Shown: piece after piece, positions 36,124 through 48,648 of the stretch
Layout of the letters: every line of letters starts with the position of its first letter
Position numbering within the stretch: position 1 is the stretch's first letter
Source: Cercis canadensis
Lineage: Eukaryota > Streptophyta > Magnoliopsida > Fabales > Fabaceae
Reading direction: 5' to 3'
Assembly: GCA_003255065.1 (NCBI GenBank)
Contig: QAOA01001798.1
Coordinates: 118,281-182,280 of the forward strand
DNA length: 64,000 nt
Notes under the pieces: generated by a model
Database searches by the model: none
What the model was told of the DNA's origin: nothing
What the model saw: the letters and a program-made list of their open reading frames with translations, nothing else
Position numbers and translations under genes: made by a program

Positions 36124-39100
36124 TCATTCATTTACTACAGATCTAATGCTGGTTTGACTCTCAAACTTTTCCTTCCATGCTCTCCATGCCTTTCTGACTT
36201 CATCCAACTGAGCATCTGGAATGCTTGAGTGCTTATCCAAGTTCTCAACCCATTGTAACCAAGGAGACTTCGATGAATCCAAGAACTTTGAAACTTGAGG
36301 CAACATAACAGATGCGTAGAACTCATCAACTGCCTTGAGGATTTGTTCTGATTCAACCATAGATACCATTTCCGGCCTTGTGAAGTTTCCAGCACTTGCT
36401 CTCATTTTAAAGGTGTTTCCCCTCAAAATTAAAACTTCTGCTGGGGCAAGGGGTAGGACAATTCTTGAGAATTTAACCAGTGACAACACAAGAATGTCTC
36501 TTGGGAGTAAATTGCGCTTTACTGCCACAGCAGTCCCAACCATTTTGCGTATCTGATGAGTCATCAGTCAGTGTGTATGTGGTTAATGTCATATAAATTT
36601 TGAATTTAACTAGTAGAACAAAAAGATGCATTAAACTATTCCATCTCTTCTGTAACAAAGAAGCAACCAAATGACCATCACCTAAATAATCTGAAAGCTT
36701 ATATAATGAACAAAAGACTAATTTAGACGCACAATGTATACCTACTACCAATTTGTCAGAATATATATGGCTCTTGATCACACTAAAGAAAGTGTGCATG
36801 GGTGCAACTCAGACTCCTATAACCAAAATGACAAATTGTAATTGTGTTAAGTATGGCATATGCCTATTCAAGATAAAGGAGGCACATGGAGAACCCAAGG
36901 GTGAATGAAAGCGAAACCACCCAAATTTGCTCATCCACTTGGTGGATGAAGGGATGCATGTCCCACTAGATCCCGAAATTCCCTTAGCAGATACAAGAAA
37001 AGGAAATAAAATGAGATGTTAGTGCTCAAGATGAACCCTCCAGGCAAAATAACTGTCATGCACAAATGCTTAGATAGGTGCACTTCACCACTGGGCATCA
37101 GAAGGCTGCACCTTAATAAAAAAAAAGCATGGGTTGACAGTTCCATTCACCCCTTCAGCAATAGCACAATGGTTTCTTTAGGTTTTAATAATTTTAATAA
37201 AAATCTCCTACAGTATATTATTAACATTTTTTTTTTTATCTTTAGGGTAATGATGTGAAGGAGCCCAAGGAGCTGATTTCCTTGAATTAAAAAGGAAGAA
37301 AAGGAAAATAAAAGGAAAAACAATAACAATGACATTGTAATTGTAATTGTAGAAGTAATCATAAAAGTAAAATGTTCCTCTTGCCTAAAGTTAAAGAGCA
37401 GTGCACCCAAGCATAGGATGTCTATAATGCAATGCCACACCCATGTGCCATTTGGATATATGAAATCAACAAAAAACCAACCTGAAAAAGATTATAGTAA
37501 AGATAAAACTTACTTGATGTAACATGAAGGACTCCCCCCATATGGTGAGCTCAACAAAATCATGCCCAAGTGATTTTTCCAGCTTCCCACAAGAACAACA
37601 AAAAATCTTTCTGAAATGGGAAGCACTTAATCTATCTCTCTCATCAGGTTCATGTAACCATCTTGCATGAACAGCTAAACCAGAGTTTTGATTATTTAAA
37701 CCATTTCCATGTTTGTTAGAAGTGTCAACTAAAAGTCCATTGGAGACACTTGACTTTGTAGACTTTTCATTCTGTTCTTCATCACTTAAAATACTTGGTC
37801 TACCATTTCCAAAATCTTCTCCATCACTTTCCTCACTCTCTGACTTAGAAGTAGACCCCAAAATAGATGATCTTGATCTGTCTGACATGCCACCAGTTCC
37901 AGGTGGTTGCCTTGCGTTAGAGGTTTTCCTGTACTTAGATCGAACAGTATAATTATGGAAAGGATGTTCTCCCTACAAGAAAGAATAAACAGATACAAAA
38001 GTAAACATAGGCCAATTTTTTCACATATTACAAATACTGGTCCTCTTTACTTGTTAAGAATACATGGTCTCAGTCACAGTTGACTGTGTTATATGCAGAC
38101 AGCAGCATCAAGGCAAGAAACAGAATCAGAACTTGTATTAACACAAGGCTACGAATTTCCAACTAGATGATTGTGGTATCTTCAATATCTTTGTATTATG
38201 TGTAATATATATGCTTTTCCTATTTTCCACTTCATTGGTACAACAAGCCAATAGAGCAATATTTGAACACAAGACATCGAATAAGAAATATAAATAAAAA
38301 AATCTGCCATCATTATTAAGTCCTTATGTACCTATCACACTTAGAAGAAAAGGAAGGCCGACTAAATTATAAGAAAAACAGAAAAAGGGGCAAAAAAACA
38401 ACTTAAACAACTCATCAATTCAAGGAACAAAAGGCAGAATCTTTCAATGCCTTAGTCTCAGAAGATCCTTGCTTAGGAGACCTCAAGCCTACTAAAGCTG
38501 ACATGCCAAATAAAGAATTCCCTTCAGACAAAGAAACTGGTTTATTCTGTAAGCAATATTTTTATTAGGAGGGTCTAACTTGGCTAATTTATCCTAACTA
38601 AATTGACTTTGTTAGGTACATGATAAAAATTAATAACTACAAAACATGAAACATAATGCAAAAACTAAAATACCATACCTCAAAGACATTAAGAATCTTG
38701 TTGAACTCTGAGATATGATATTCAATTTCATCCTTGCTAAAATGACTCTCAATGCCTATAATATCAGCAGGGAGGAGGTAGGAATATTTCCGCAGATTGC
38801 ACTCCCTTCTAGGATCAAATCTCCTAAGACAAGTGAGAATCATAAAGTCAGTTAGCAGGGTAAGGCGCCTCAATTTAAGGAACACTTCATAATAACAAGC
38901 AACTCCAATAATCATAATCTCTTAATTAACCAAATGAATACCATTACTTTTGTCTACATTCTTATGGATTTCATGTTTATTCTAAATATTTTCAAACAGA
39001 TGCAGCACATAGCACCCTTCATTAATACTTGCATTACACATAAAACAATGTGAGGCTTTTAATGCTCACTGCTAATTAGTATAAGTCATAGTTTTCTGGC

Positions 39101-40575
39101 AGATACTAGTTACATGTGGACCATAGAACTAAAGAAGATCTAATGTGAATCCTAAAGATCTACACAGAGAAAAACTTCTGCATTACTTTTGCCACATTAT
39201 TGATTTCGATTGTTACCGTAACACCCCTAGTTAACTATATAATCACAAGAAGCCAAAAAATGAATAAGAATATACAAACATTTGATTAATTATAGGAGAA
39301 CATACAGATCTTGCTACTTCATAGTCAAGATACAAGAAAAGATTATTCAGTTTCAACATAACACTAATGAAATCAGGCATTACATATGATCAACATAAAC
39401 TAAATGTCTCACTTTTTTGAAGGCAATATGCTAAAAACTCTGATAGTATGAGGAAGATAAGAGTTAATGCGATTTGCAAGTGTAATTCCATAAGCGTCTC
39501 CTTTCCATGCATTCTCTGGGATTTCCATCTTTAAGGATATCATTGTAGCCAGAGAGTGGACCTAGCACATCCATCACATCATTAAAGTGGAAGGAAATCA
39601 GAATACTGGTATAAACAGAAAATAATCCATGTATACAATAAATAGAAAGAGAATTAAAAAAATTACTCCTTTATCAGTTCTGCTACTTCGGCCCCATTTA
39701 ACTTTGTCCAGATTTCCAAGGTTACTGTCAAGGATGCCACCAGCCTTGAAGATTGCAATTTCCAGCTCTCGTTCAATAGCTACATGTCAAAATTGCAATG
39801 CTTTAGCAAGCAAGATCCCATCCACGCTTGCTAGGCTGATTTAAGTATGCCAGTAGTTAGAGTCTACAACATATTTATCCATTTGGATAAAAGATAACAC
39901 AAATTCAGAAAAAAAAAAAAAAAATTGCTAAACATTTTCAAATGGGGTCTTTTGATATCATAATTCTAGAAGAATACAAATATTAATCAAGAAATCCACA
40001 ACACACATATGAACTTAGATATTAGTCAATGAAATCACAAACACCTACATAAAGATAGAAGCAAACACACGCATGGAAACATATATACAACACTGGGGAG
40101 CAAAATAAACCTTTCATTTTCCCCTTCTTGAAACATATCCAATTTCACATTTTAAACACATTTGCTTTGTGAACTGACATTCCCACTGGCTATTTTCAAT
40201 CATAAGACAACCGTGCCAGAGCTTACTTGATAATCTATGTTCATCTCGTTGGATTTGCAGACCTAAAAAAACCACATGGAATACGTTAACCCAAGATTTA
40301 AAAAATTAAAATTTGAAAGAAAAAGTGGGAGAGGGACCTCTGTAATCGGTGCCAACATATCCAACACGCATTACGACCTTTTTCTTCATAAAGGAATCCC
40401 ATTTGTCAAGGGGGAGAGAAGGCGAATGGTTCGGAGAAGATTGGGTTGAGGTTTCAGTAGAAGAACAGAAGCAGCCGAATGTTCTTGGAAATGGAGGCAG
40501 TATAGGAATAATCAGGTTTGGGTGGTTTAGCCGTGGAGATAGTGGGAATTGCAGTTGCAGAGAAGAAACAAGCAT
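36124..40575 (-). CDS. TruA-family tRNA pseudouridine synthase, copy A
   Basis: Complete seven-exon gene: 40575-40338, 40262-40227, 39779-39667, 39561-39413, 38823-38679, 37972-37514 and 36552-36124; phases agree and the product is 522 residues. The enzyme class isomerises uridine in the tRNA anticodon arm to pseudouridine. Around residues 72-84 is '[17 protein letters not shown]', and '[11 protein letters not shown]' (about 122-132) contains the catalytic Asp (about 127). Later motifs include 'GEHPFHNYT' (about 228), then a Ser/acidic insert (about 256-310) and 'SFMLHQIRKMV' at the exon 6-7 junction. The first 60 residues are hydrophobic/Ser/Pro-rich and could be an organellar targeting sequence. 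The frame above the chosen ATG begins at a TTG. Copy B lies upstream on the same strand with the same exon plan, so they arose by tandem duplication. Confidence 0.9.
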
Positions 40576-40840
40576 TGCTAGACCGGATTTTCTTTTCTTT
40601 TCACAAGTTAGAAAATTTGGCAAAGAGAGAAGAATGTAAAACGAATTTCCAACTGCAAACTCGAATCAGTTCTTGGCATCACCAACGCACTACTCAATAT
40701 TCATCTTTCAGTTTCAGGCTTCACCCATTTTATCTTATCAATAAATAATACTAGTGAGTGACTAGTTGACTCTATATAGAAGTAGTGAGTGCCAAGTGAA
40801 TTCTCAGCAAAAGGAAGATAGGAGGCAGAAAGAAAAGGAT

Positions 40841-41335
40841 GGCAAAGTTAACTCAATATTATATTTTTACAATTTATTTATATATTTATTATATTTTTTA
40901 ACTTATTTACTTAAATATTATACTTTTAAAAAATTAAAAATTAAAAAAAATAAAATCAAAGTGAGTGAATCTCACCAAACACAACAATAAGCCCATAACG
41001 TGTTTATATAAGACACGCTAATAGGCCCACAACATATCATCTATTATTGTCTTTTAAGAATTTTAAAAAAAAAAGCAAAAAGTTGTTGATAAATGTATAA
41101 AATCATTAAAAAGTCAATGTGTTAGATTACAAAAAGACACGTCGTGGCTCTTTTAGAGTGATCTACGTGGACACGTCGTGGGGCTACTAGTGTGTTTAAT
41201 GGGCCCCACGGGCTAGAATTTTTTTTCTTTTTAATTTTTAATTTTTTTAAAAATATAATATTAAGATAAATAAGTTAAAAAGTATAATAAATGTGTAAAT
41301 AAATTATAAAAGTATAATATTAAAGTCACTTTACC
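40841..41335. mobile_element. Inverted-repeat MITE, 495 bp
   Basis: Left arm 'ggcaaagtt...aatattatatttttacaatttattta' pairs with the right arm ending 'gtataatattaaagtcactttacc'; arms are about 110 bp. The centre contains 'gacacgctaatagg' and two 'gacacgtcgtgg' words, related to the core of the 24888 element. Flanks 'gaaaaggat' and 'aaaaaggat' may be a 9-bp duplication with one change and two extra bases, but it is not clean. It begins about 265 bp upstream of the copy A start codon. Confidence 0.6.
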
Positions 41336-41385
41336 AAAAAAAGGATAGAACTTTTTAGTTGGCTTAAATACATTTTGATAATTGC

Positions 41386-42473
41386 TAAGGCCCTGTTTGC
41401 GTAAATACCTTAATTAAGGACTTATATGAAAAGGACTTGTTGCATAAACCCTAATGCAATAAGTAGCTTAAAAATTAGCTAATTTGTGTTTGGATACTCA
41501 ATTTGAGAAGTGCTTTTATATTAAATTTAAATGTTTGGATGAGTAACTACACAAGTACTTTTAACAATGTAAATTACTAAAAGAACCAAGCACTTCTTTT
41601 ATACACACCCATTCAACAAATTTTTGAAGAAAGACAATGTTATAATGCTGGTAGGCACCAGCCAAAGCTTCTACAATATTTGGGTGCCACATTTCTTTGA
41701 TAGAAATTGAGAGATTTTGGGCCATGTGTTTTGAATAGGAGGAGAAGCACCATTTTGGGGCTTATATTTCAGCCAAAACAACATTGTTCAAGGTAAAAAA
41801 TTATATGCTTTGCTATTTTGTGTGTTTCAGCCATTTGGAACTCGTTATTGACTCTAAAACACCTTGGAGACAGGGATGACAGCAATTCTGCAATTTCAGC
41901 TTCCATGCTTAGATGGTTCAAATTGTAAAACCCAGAATAAGTAATGAAACCCAGCAAATATTTGAAACCCAGAAAAATAATGCAACCAACAGTTCTCTAT
42001 TTCCAATCTTTCAAATGTAGCTGATGAGGACCATGGGATCAAATACGATTAGAAGATTGAACATCAGAAAAGTGAAAATAATGAACAGCACAACAAAAGG
42101 CAATGTTGACGACTGTAAAGATGATAAAGGAGACCCAACATTGTGTGTAGACGGTAGAGGAGAAGCGAGAAAGAAGAAAATGCGAAGAAGAAACGTTGTT
42201 TTCTATGCTGGAATTTTCTAATTTCATCAAGGGCAATTTTGTAAAAAAATTATTATAAACCCATGACCGCTTAAGCTCAAATGAGCTTTCGCATTAGCTT
42301 ATTTTCATAAGCTTCAAAATTTGACTTATGAAAATAAGCCCAAAACAACTTATTTGAGGAAAATAAGCACTTATTAAAAACAAATCCAAACACTTCTTTT
42401 AGTCTATATAAGTACTTATTGTAATAGAGAAGCCCAAATAAGCCATAAGTTAGCTTATCCAAACGGGGCCTTA
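41386..42473. mobile_element. Inverted-terminal element with TAAGGCCCTGTTTG ends
   Basis: The left end TAAGGCCCTGTTTGCGTAAA and the right end TTATCCAAACGGGGCCTTA form an imperfect terminal inverted repeat. Subterminal sequence on both sides repeats 'ataagc(c)' and 'aagtgctt/aagtactt' words. 'GGCCCTGTTTG' ends are common in plant PIF/Harbinger- and hAT-type non-autonomous elements; a decisive target duplication is not visible, so the superfamily stays open. Short internal frames (for example 42024-42221) have no recognisable domain. Confidence 0.55.
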
Positions 42474-43352
42474 CACCCCTCTCAGAGGTACACTTTCACT
42501 TCCTAAAGTTTGGAATTGACATCCATGGCAATTGATTGATGATGTGGCATTGACATGCCGTTCGTGTGGCTGATGTTGCATCTATGTGACTTTTTTTTAT
42601 ATAAGCACTAGTTGCAAACCTATGTAACGTATGGATAAAAGTCTTTCTTTTAAGTATATATAATATATAGTGATTTCGTTAAGCCACTAAACAAACACAA
42701 AAAAAAAAAAAAAAAATAGATGAAATTGCTTCAATTTCAAACTTTAGGGACCTAATTGTTAAATTTAAAACTAGAGAGAATCAAATTGTCATTTTTCTCA
42801 AACTATAAGGACCGAAAATATATTCAAGCCTTACTACTATTTTTTTGATTTGATTTGATCTAAGCCTTATTACTATTAGTTTTGAATTCGATTCAAAGAC
42901 TGCCATCAAGTGATTTGTTTAAAACAGGATAAATTTTAATTTTCCTAAAAAGAGGGGAACACATTATGTAAATAGATCTTTTTGATATTAAATACTCTAC
43001 AAGTATCATTTTACACACAAGTCATTGAGTAGTTGAACACTTAATACTCTATTGCAGTGGTACTAAGTTTAAATATCAATAGGAACAAGTAGGGTAAAAT
43101 TTTAGGAGGAGATAGATTACTTTTGTTGTATAACCAAAAGAAAAAAATATATAAGACACACAAGTCATTAGTATTTTCTATAATTAAACGTATCTGCTAG
43201 CCACATTGTTATCTATTAGCAGTTTAGCATTATAGGGTGTAATTAGAGTTTCTCTTGCCAGTTGCCGGTGTGTAATCGACACTCTTCTAATTTCAATATG
43301 CATATTCCAACAGGATAAGCATATTTTACAGTCTTGAGGCTCCAACATGTAG
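42474..43352. other. Intergenic region
   Basis: AT-rich DNA with a poly-A tract at 42695. Inverted words 'tcctaaagtttggaattga' (42502) and 'tcaatttcaaactttaggga' (42732) suggest another small foldback element. No gene supported. Confidence 0.35.
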
Positions 43353-43703
43353 GATCACAATGTACAGTTCTGCAAAATACTGAAGCAGCTTGGCAAGGCG
43401 GCAGGTGAAGCTGCTGAAGATCTTTTTAACAGCTCCTGGGTTGGCAAGGACCAATATCATTCAAGATGGCAGAAAGGTAAATACATAATAAAAGGAGCTT
43501 AAATTTCTTCAATTCGGGAGAATAAGTCAAAATTAAATTTTATTGTGCATTTCTCGCAAACAGATCAAATTGAAGTTCTCAGAAGCTGGTTCACAGGTTG
43601 TAACCCAGAAACCATGAATTCAGCGTATTTTGACTTGTATAAGTATATTATAAGCAGAAGATCACAAGCCCCATGTCACATTGAAATATACAGCATCTTC
43701 TAA
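43353..43703 (+). CDS. Unrecognised two-exon coding remnant (3' end of a gene?)
   Basis: After an acceptor 'acatgtag', 43353-43476 reads open as 'DHNVQFCKILKQLGKAAGEA' and on to 'SRWQK', ending at a GTAAAT donor in phase 1. The next acceptor ('cgcaaacag') opens 43564-43703, in matching phase, reading 'DQIEVLRSWFTGCNPETMNS' through 'HIEIYSIF' to TAA. Both exons have sensible composition and join without a stop, giving at least 88 residues. I do not recognise the family and see no start codon or convincing upstream exon, so this may be a partial duplication of a gene located elsewhere. It lies between the two pseudouridine synthase genes on the opposite strand. Confidence 0.4.
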
Positions 43704-44265
43704 GAGTATAGATATGTAATTGCCTGAAACAAGTGAGAAGCCTCCCATCACTAGTACAATATGCAAATATCATCTTTGCTGCTTGGCACCTGGATCTATT
43801 GCGTAATTGACTCCTGAAATTTTGTCAGGCCTTAAAGTTGTCATATACATCTCCAAATGACATATTCTTGAGAAAGCATCTCCACAAGCCGCCATTTTCT
43901 TCAACCTGATTCTTCCATAACACCAGTACTGACCCAACACCATTGTCCATTCAGATTGGTCCATATAGCTCCATGGTCAGGTAGATTGAACATTCAAACT
44001 CCACATAAAAGGTATGGAGCGGCAAATTTTTTCTGTTTTTCCTTCAGATTAATCACATATGCATGTCCACTCATTGTGGAGTTTGAATGTGTTCCTTCTT
44101 ATAGATAACCATGGGGCAGAAACAACGATCAACACTGTTTTTGCAAGCACACAGAAAAATGGAGGTGCTAGTCAATGGAAGCTTTGGTTGAGGCACGTTA
44201 GTTCAACAAATTCTGAAGAAACTGATGCAAGGATAAGAAGAGCAAAAATCATCTCATTTCCATTA
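43704..44265. other. Spacer and probable 3' untranslated region of copy B
   Basis: The minus frame at 43770-43964 is open but has no recognisable motif. Sequence immediately above 44265 is presumably transcribed as the 3' end of the gene at 44266-48576. Confidence 0.35.
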
Positions 44266-47200
44266 TTAGGAGGGATGAGCATTAGTTGTACACTCAAATT
44301 GTTCTTTCCACGATTTCCAAGCCTTCATGACCTCATCCAACTGATCATTTGGTATGCTTGTGTTCCCATCCAGTTTCTCAATCCATTCTTTCCAAGGAGA
44401 TGTTGAAGGGTTCAAAGATTTTGAAACTTTGGGTAACATTACAGATGTGTAAAACTCATCAACTGCCCTATTAATTTCTTCTGATTCAACTATTGTTAGC
44501 ATTTCAGGCCTTGTTACATTTCCCGGTCGCGTTCTCAATGAGAAGTTGTTTCCCCTCAAAATTAAAACTTCTGATGGTGCAAGGGGTAGGACAATTCGTG
44601 AGAACTTCAACAATGACAGCATTAGAACATCTTTTGGCAGTAACTTGCGCTTTACTGCCAGAGCTGTCGCGACCATTTTGCGAATCTGTTGAGAGTATAA
44701 AATGTCACAATGCATGTGCATTAACAAAGCAACAAAGACACATTTAAGCTACTTAACTCGTCTCTTGCAGAGAAACAGCATAATGATGGTCTAATCCAAA
44801 GGTTGACAGGTCAGGATGTGTGACGTCTTAAGTAAGTAAATAAAGGAGTGAATTTTTGGAACATAGCCATCACTGAATAATGGGACATTATCATGCACAA
44901 AAAGGGAGAATTAGTCTATTGCCATAGTTTATATAGCTTTTCAGTTATGAGAAAAAGCTCCAAATTAGACACTCGTAAGCATAAGTGATCAAAATTTCCA
45001 AGTGAGAAATCATGCTATATTGTTTGGAACGTATGGACATAAATTTCCAACATTTTCATAGATGAATATAGTTTATGCATATAAAGTTCACTACTGAATA
45101 TGCATACTAGTGGCTACTTATGAATATAATTTATGCATATAATAAGTGCTCAGAAATTGTCAGAGTAAAATTATGGTAACCAGAGGTGGGGAAGAAGAAA
45201 AGACAATTTGAGGATTGAAAAGCTAGATCCGATTGTGAAAGAGCATGAAATCTGAAAAGGGCCATGATGTGAGAGTAAGATCTAAGGTCTGAGCTCCAAA
45301 CACAAGGAGCCTGACATCAGCAGGATAATACAGAGGGAGAAAAGAAGTAGGCAAAGGAGGCTTGATATTGCCATTACAAAGTGTACGGTTAAATTCAGGT
45401 GGAGCAGCAGTGACATTAGATGCAGGAAGAGTCTATAAATAAATGGAAAATTTTCCAAATAAATTGTTGAAAATAGAAGGGGAATAACTTAATCTTGCTT
45501 GCAGCTAACTCATACACCTTATGCATAGGATAACTATTATGTCTACATGCCACATGCATGTATCATCTGCATAAAATTAGCACGGGAAAACATATCAAAG
45601 TAGAAAGAGTATGGAAAACCAAACGCGTTTTGACAATCAAAATTTAAGGAATAAGAAGGGGAAAACATCTACCTGATGCAACATGAAGGACTCTCCCCAT
45701 ATTGAGATCTCAACATAATCAAATCCGAGTGATCTTTCCAGCTTACCACATGAACACCGAAAAACTTTTCTGAAATGGGAAGCACTTAGTCTGTCTTTAT
45801 CATCAGGTTCATATAACCACTTTGCACGAATAACTAATTTAGAGTCTTGACCATGCAAACCATTTCCATTCTTACTGCAAGTGTCAATGGCAGGTTCACC
45901 AAAATCATGCCTTTCTGGAGATTTTTGGCTCTGGCACATGATATTTTCTGGAAATGCCTCATCATTAAAATTTTCTTCTCCATCACTTTCTCCACTTTCC
46001 AACTCAGAGGCTGATGAGCTTACTCTTCTTGGCATGCCACTCTTTCCTGGTGACTGTCTATGAGGGAAATGTTTTCTGTACCTGGACCGTGCTGTATAAT
46101 TATGGAAAGGATGTTCCCCCTATTAAAGGAAATTAGTTGTTAACTGATATTTAACATCATAAAATGCTAACGTGACCCAGCTTCAACACAAGAAATACCA
46201 AAGAGAGAATGCAAGAGATATCATAAGAAGCCTAGGCCTAGCTTTTGTAAAGTTCTAGCATCCTTCTGGGAAATACGTATGCATTCAGCATACAGGTCCC
46301 ATTTAGTAAGTCATGTACCTGACTAAATTGAATTTATTAAGTCGTAACTATAAGATGAAGGATAATTATGTGCTATATGTTGACTTTTGAGTCTACAAGA
46401 AATTTAGAGTGTCAAGACAGCAGCGCCTTCTATATATATTAACTAATATCAGGAAAGACCGTAAGTGTTTAATAACTAATCAAACTAGTTACCAAATAAG
46501 TGGAGATTTCACAAGAAAAAAAANTGAATTTATTAAGTCGTAACTATAAGATGAAGGATCATTGAACATCTTAATTATGTGCTATATGTTGACTTTTGAG
46601 TCTACAAGAAATTTAGAGTGTCAAGACAGCAGCACCTTCTATATATATTAACTAATATCAGGAAAGACCGTAAGTGTTTAATAACTAATCAAACTAGTTA
46701 CCAAATAAGTGGAGATTTCACAAGAAAAAAATAAAAAGAATTCTAGAATACCCCACACCTCAAAAACATTTAGAATATCATTGAATTCTGATATGTGGTA
46801 ATCAATTTCATCAGTGCTTGAGTGGCTTTGGATTCCAATAATTTCAGCTGGAAGGAGATAGGAATACTTCCGCAAAATGCACTCCCTCCTAGGATGAAAG
46901 CTCCTAAGACCAAAAAATCAAATATCAAATAATAGGAAAGCAGAAGAAACCTAGAAGTATGACTGCAATAAGTTAATATCAAATAAATTATTTTGGTTGT
47001 TGATAAAATACCAACAATATGGCCCTTTATCTACAGCATTCTCCTGGTGATTTTTCAGGAGGTAAAATGTTCTGGTGATGATTCTTACTGTCCATCAATA
47101 AGAATATTTAAAAAAAAAGTCAAAAAGAAATAAAAATGCACTTCTCTATCATCAAAACTTAAATATGACAAACATAACACTTCATAGAATTTTTAATATT

Positions 47201-48576
47201 ATAAATACTGAACAAGTAACTTGACCTCAAGCCTTACCTTTGTGAAGGTAAAATGCCAAAAACTTTGATATCACAAGGAAGATAAGAGTTGATACAATTT
47301 GCAAGGGCAATGCCACAAGGGTCATTGTTCCATGCATTTTCAGGAACCTCCATTTTTAAGGTTATCATTGTTGCCAGAGAGTGAACCTGGAATACAAGCA
47401 CATGAAAAAGGAGGAAATAACCAATCTTATCCTGCATACTCAGAAAAAAAAAGGGAATAGCAAGCCATTTAGATTAAAAAAGATGGGATCATAAAGTACT
47501 CCTTTATCAGTTCGGCTACTTCTGGCCCATGCTATCTTTTCTAGGTCCCCAAAATTGCTGTCTTGGATGCCACCAGCCTTGTATAAGGCAGTTTCCAGTT
47601 CTTTCTCAATAGCTAAAATTATAAAATTGTAAAGCTTTAGTAAGACCATCAAGGCAGACTGCAGCACACGAGTACTCCATGAGTCCATGTCCATGCTATA
47701 CTGTACCAGCAGAAGAAAAGGATACACAAATCCAAATATATACACCAACACACTAGTTTAAAAACTTCTAGTGATAATTTCTTTTGCTTAAGTCTTTCCA
47801 CTTTCCAATTCACCACTTACAAGTTACAATATTGAATATTTAAGATTTAAAAATTACGAACTTTTTTAGTGAATTTCCAAGTAACTCCCAAATCCTAATT
47901 TCAATATGATTTCAAACCATTTTCGTGCCCACGCACAGTTCTCACAGCTGGTGCATTTAATCAAACACATAGACTACAAAAGCAATCCAAACCCTGAACT
48001 GTTTTATCTTTGTTTTTTCCCAATGCCTACCAGCCACCAATACAACCACACCAAGTATTGAATTATAGGAAGAAGAAGAAGCGTACTTGATAGTGAATGT
48101 TCATCTCGTTGCATCTGTAGGCCTGAAAATTTGACAACATAATTACAAGAAAATAAGGTATCGAAAAAGAAGAAGAAGAAGAAGAAGAAGAAGCGTACTT
48201 GATAGTGAATGTTCATCTTGTTGCATCTGGAGGCCTGAAAAGTTGACAACATAATTACAAGAAAATAAGGTATCCGAAAATGCAAAAAGGGGTATCATCC
48301 AATTGTTTGATGCCAATGTGAATTCGGACCTCTGTAATCGGTACCGACATATCCGACCCGCATTACGACTTTTTTCTTTCGAACAGATTCCCATTTATCG
48401 TGAGAGATAGAAGCTGATTGGTCAGGAGGGGAATGGGTTAATATTTGTGTTGAACAAGAGGAAGAGGAACAACGGAACCATCTCCGCGTCGCAAATGGGT
48501 CTGAGCTTCGGAAACTTGGGCCTGCAGTTTTTGTGAACAAAAGCAAGAGTGGGACTCGCAGAGACGAAATAGCCAT
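44266..48576 (-). CDS. TruA-family tRNA pseudouridine synthase, copy B
   Basis: Seven-exon gene: 48576-48330, then exon 2 (two alternatives, 48234-48199 and 48122-48087), 47612-47500, 47386-47238, 46903-46759, 46119-45673 and 44685-44266. With one exon 2 the product is 518 residues; with both, 530. It keeps the 'GYVGTDYRG' and '[11 protein letters not shown]' motifs, the catalytic Asp near residue 130, 'GEHPFHNYT', the Ser/acidic insert and 'LHQIRKMV', so it looks functional. Compared with copy A, N-terminal targeting-like region and acidic insert have diverged most, as expected for weakly constrained parts. The n at 46524 falls in intron 5 within a duplicated segment and does not touch coding sequence. 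It is divergent from TIC110, about 1.3 kb away. Confidence 0.9.
46329..46734. repeat. About 200-bp duplication around the n at 46524
   Basis: The segment beginning 'tgaatttattaagtcg' at 46329-46523 recurs at 46525-46734; the second copy has an extra 13 bp ('cattgaacatctt' region). It lies in intron 5 of copy B. The copies look like two alleles with an indel placed in tandem. Confidence 0.7.
48081..48274 (-). repeat. Duplicated exon 2 unit (82 bp x 2, separated by GAA repeat)
   Basis: Positions 48081-48162 and 48193-48274 are 82-bp direct repeats with a few differences, offset by 112 bp and separated by a GAA-rich tract. Each holds a complete 36-nt exon with its own TTTTCAG acceptor and A|GTACGC donor. 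The gene-proximal copy (48234-48199) reads [11 protein letters not shown] and the distal copy (48122-48087) [11 protein letters not shown]. The exon is phase 1-1, so using either or both keeps the frame. Confidence 0.85.
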
Positions 48577-48648
48577 TGAAAGATTCAGAACAAAATTGGA
48601 AGCAGGAAAGTTGGGTTTGAACTATGAACTGTGAACTATGATACGACA

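Noticed and set aside
40349..40748. Plus-strand frames over the start of copy A
   Set aside because: They are antisense to exon 1 of the pseudouridine synthase and have no domain content.
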